Assembly (NCBI GenBank): GCA_009760855.2
Contig: WPIO01000002.1
Span: 7,206,001 to 7,270,000, forward strand
From: Cristatella mucedo
Lineage: Eukaryota > Bryozoa > Phylactolaemata > Cristatellidae
Length of the DNA: 64,000 nt
Reading direction: 5' to 3'
Numbering within the stretch: the first letter of the stretch is position 1; each line of letters starts with the position of its first letter. Positions 61,112-64,000 of this stretch are shown in pieces. A model generated the notes under the pieces. The model searched no databases, was not told where the DNA came from, and saw only the letters and a list, made by a program, of their open reading frames with translations. The translations under genes were made by a program, and so were the position numbers.

Positions 61112-62221
61112 CTTTAGGAGCTAACTTAAGAGGGCTGTTTTGAATAATCTGCGTAGCATTTAAAAAAAATCTTAGCTACGAAGGCCGTTCACCATTGGAC
61201 TAAGTGAAGAACAGTGTCACCTCGAGTGGGCAACTACACAGCAAGCCTGGACCACGGGTCCTGCGCTCTAGCGATCGAGCTGTTGAGACAACTGTTCGGC
61301 GGAACTCAACCAAGTCTTGAGAGCCGTGGCTTTTATTCGCACTCGCGCGCTGTGAGCCGAATCCCGGCGCAATGCCTGAGTGCACGCGAAGCGCTTCCTA
61401 ATTGCAACTGGCTCCGAGCTGCAACTATTACTCTTGCTGTAGTCGGCGACTAGAGACGGCACGGCCGCTCGACTTCCGTCAGTCCGGGCAAGTGAAAATA
61501 ACTCCGACGAGCGGTCAATCGCTGCGCGGCTAGAGGCACTTGAATGGCTGGATGAACGTGTGCGTGGCCCTTACCCGCGGTAGAAAGTGAATCGGCACCT
61601 TCAAAATACACGTGACAGAAAGCCTGCCGAGGGACCGAGAACTGAGACCAAGACTGCTTATGAAATAGCATCGCGCTCCGTTCATAAAATCTGAACATAT
61701 AGAGCTAAACCGTGCAGAAACTCGTCCCCCGGTTCTCTGCCGGTGGACAGTGTAGTGCAGCGCTGCAGCGCGGTTAAAACACAAGCGGCCACGACTGGGT
61801 GCCGAAAGCAGCAGTTTATTGTGGGCCTGTTAGTAATGGTTACGCGCCGGCGCAAGCGCTTTTTGCGGCACGCACCGGACCGACGGAGTTAACTGCGAGA
61901 ACTCCCGAAGCCCGAGTATGATAAACTACCCTACCCGTTTACGCGGCGCGCGCCGGACCGACGGAGTTGACTGCGTGAGAACTCCAGAAGCCCGACTACA
62001 ATAAGCTACCTGCGTCGCTAGTGATGGTCCCGACCCCGACGGCGGACCGCTACAGCACCTCAAGATATGAGCGGCTAACTGAGTAGCCGGCAGAATGCAA
62101 CCACGCAGTTTAAGTTGTACTTAGCTGTTCGTCACCGTTGGTTCGACTCTCTCGCTCTTGAGGCGTGGTTCTCGCATCGACTACCGAAGCTGCAGCCCCG
62201 AGCTCTGGCAGTCGTCTCGTT

Positions 62222-62227
<6 letters not shown>
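61112..62227. other. CpG-rich sequence with an internal tandem duplication
   Basis: Contains two units of about 80 bp at 61860-62015 sharing CCGGACCGACGGAGTT, GAGAACTC and AGAAGCCCGA, followed by ATAA(A/G)CTACC. No gene is recognised. Confidence 0.4.
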
Positions 62228-62284
<57 letters not shown>

Positions 62285-62350
62285 CCTTCCTCCCCTCACT
62301 CCCTCCCTCTCTCTCTCTCTTTCTCTTTCTCTCTCTCTCTCTCTTTCTCT
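62228..62350 (+). repeat. CT-rich microsatellite
   Basis: Pure (CT)n to 62280, then CCCTCC and CTTT variants. Spurious Ser/Leu frames cross it. Confidence 0.97.
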
Positions 62351-63999
62351 GCCCTCTTGACCTTGAGCGTAGCTGCTGCTTTGTCGGACTCAGCTCTCGG
62401 TGTCCGTCCTCGGCCTATGCCCTTCTGCCTGTAATTTATTAGATGGCTCCTGCGCCGCTTGCCATCCTTTCGCACTCTGTCGAATGGAGTAAAGTAGTCG
62501 GTCCACATCCTGACCACTCTTTGTATGACCAAAGCTCCATTCTATCCTGAGCGGATCTCGCTGTCCGACTGACACCTCGCTCCGCTCCCGATTAACTAAT
62601 GTGTGTCCCCTATCCAATTCTACTTGGCTAGTCCGCCCGCTACGGGTTGCTCTAGGTGCCCTAGTCAGACCCACTAAGGCAAGGGCTAGTTTCGCGACTA
62701 ACCTGAGAGCTGCCCCAGTGCAGAGCTACGAGACTAGCGCGAGACGACTACTTAGGAGAATCAGCAATTCTCCAATACCTCGGGCGCCAAATTTTACCGT
62801 AGCGGCGTAACGACTTCTGCAACGAAGTCATAAGGCCGCAAGCACCCTGCACTCGCAGGCAGCCGCGCTAGTCGCATACGACGTGCGACGAGTATCCGGC
62901 GAAGCCCCGAGCCTCGGAGTCGCGGCTGGCGACTTGTAGGTGCAGCACCAGCACAAGCTGTCGCGCCGACGCGAGCAGCGACGAAGAGCGCTCTTGCTTT
63001 GGATTAGCGCTCGTGCTTTGGATTAGTGCTCGTGCTTTGGATTAGCGCTCGTGCTTTGGATTAGCGCTCGTACCTTGGATTAGCGCTCGTACCTTGGATT
63101 AGCGACAAAGAGCGCTCGTACCGCTCGTACCGGAATAGCGAGTCCAGCGACAGAGGGCTGCAGGCGTCCAGCGCCAGCCGTGGCGTACGGCAACGCTCGT
63201 TCGTGGCCCAGGGCGCCGCCGCCGGACGGCCAACCGCAAGGGCGCAACTCCCATCTGGCTCGACTGCTAGAATGCAATTGACTGCGCCTACTGCAGGACG
63301 CAGGCTTGATTGCCGCCAAATCGCAGATTACACCACGACGGCTCCGAGCCACTGTAATTTCGGATGCCTCGAATGTCTCGGCGGTCATTGCCTGCCTGAC
63401 GTACCGAGCCGACGTTTCAGTACGGCGAGTGAGTCGGTCGCCGCGGACACGCTAGACAAGTGCTACCGCTGCTTATGTAGTTTGGCTGCCGTTGCGCACT
63501 GCACAAAACACCCGCCGACGAGCAACACCACCAGTGTATTCAACAACGCACCGAGCCCGACGGAAGCGCCACTCGCAGAGCAGGGTGACGCACGACTCTC
63601 TTTGCCCCTCTCGCCCACCGGAATTCCCCGCGACTCGCTCACCGCAATCATCACCGATAGCACGTCCCGAACGCAAACCGCATCGAGTGTCACGGCCCAC
63701 TCGGACAACTATTGGGGGGGGGGCAGTGTCATCAATTACGAAATACCACGTGCCCGCCTGATCCGGAGATCAATTCGTGACGTAGCCAGAAGAGCAGCAA
63801 GCAGCTGCTCTTCTCCACTGCTTTGGCAACGAGAAGAGTGCGAAAGTTTCATTTTTTTCTCGAAAACTGTGCGTCAAAAGTTTTGCTTACTTGCCTAATC
63901 GCGGTAATTCTTTCGGCTAGTCGGTTTCAATCGTGTCTGCCGGAGAAATCGTGCCAATCTTGGTGCCCGAGCTTGATTTCCTATCCCGACAGCCAAGTA
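62351..63999. other. CpG-rich end of window, no gene recognised
   Basis: Many open frames on both strands, the longest 231 codons at 63203-63898 (+), with no domain I recognise and no clear coding bias. A G run of 11 lies at about 63714. The density of CpG resembles the CDF promoter region, so a second gene's promoter or first exon may lie here or just beyond the edge. Confidence 0.3.
62992..63112 (+). repeat. 19-bp minisatellite, about six units
   Basis: Units of GCGCTCGTGCTTTGGATTA, later GCGCTCGTACCTTGGATTA, in perfect phase. Variants are grouped (TGCTT first, TACCT last), which fits stepwise expansion. Confidence 0.93.
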
Positions 64000-64000
64000 G

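Noticed and set aside
63203-63898. 231-codon frame at the right end
   Set aside because: No recognisable domain, overlapping frames of similar length on both strands, and GC-rich composition that makes stops rare. Kept only as a note in the region entry.

Overview
This is a metazoan, most likely invertebrate, nuclear genome window. The signs are large introns with GT/AG borders, a polymerase III tRNA gene, CR1/L2-type LINEs, tRNA-derived SINEs, hAT and Tc1/mariner transposons, and very long dinucleotide microsatellites. There is no operon structure and no bacterial signal. The species cannot be named from sequence alone. A manganese-type CDF transporter resembling plant and fungal MTPs, which vertebrates are not known to carry, argues against a vertebrate.

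The one clear protein-coding gene is on the + strand, from about 11.2 to 48.6 kb. It encodes a cation diffusion facilitator (CDF) in at least seven exons: 11194-~11596/11600, 25717-25858, 28290-28446, 33859-34032, 37800-37922, 45718-45804 and 48338-48648. It starts inside a CpG-rich promoter region (about 10.7-12.2 kb). The joined exons give about 466 residues with six membrane segments. A DxxxD pair in both TM2 and TM5 is the signature of manganese-type CDFs. The exon 1/exon 2 junction is the only unresolved part.

The 5' end (0-10.7 kb) holds a tRNA-Lys(UUU) gene, a Tc1 transposase remnant, and several copies of a CR1/L2-like LINE called here family A. One of these, at 3.6-5.5 kb on the - strand, has a 548-codon uninterrupted reverse transcriptase frame. 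The introns are crowded with more family A copies, with a second L2/Rex1-like family (family B), with SINEs, and with microsatellites. Families A and B are nested in each other in both orders. A SINE family (SINE-2) has a tRNA-like head and a 3' tail homologous to the family A tail.

Downstream of the gene (48.7-64 kb) lie (GA)n tracts, small LINE and SINE fragments, and one almost complete but inactivated hAT/Charlie-like transposon (54.9-57.2 kb) with a near-perfect 8-bp target duplication. A CpG-richer stretch (59.3-64 kb) has no gene I can recognise.

The main points for a second look are: a 39-nt decoy exon in intron 6, made by a 200-nt CT tract plus CAG and a GTGAGT array, which would create a stop at the next junction; two separate five-fold AGGTCA arrays with an exact 13-bp period in introns 5 and 6; the SINE/LINE shared tail; a chimeric LINE copy with its own 3' end inserted in its RT frame; a duplicated 200-bp intron segment just upstream of exon 6; and a perfect 15-bp inverted repeat upstream of exon 3.
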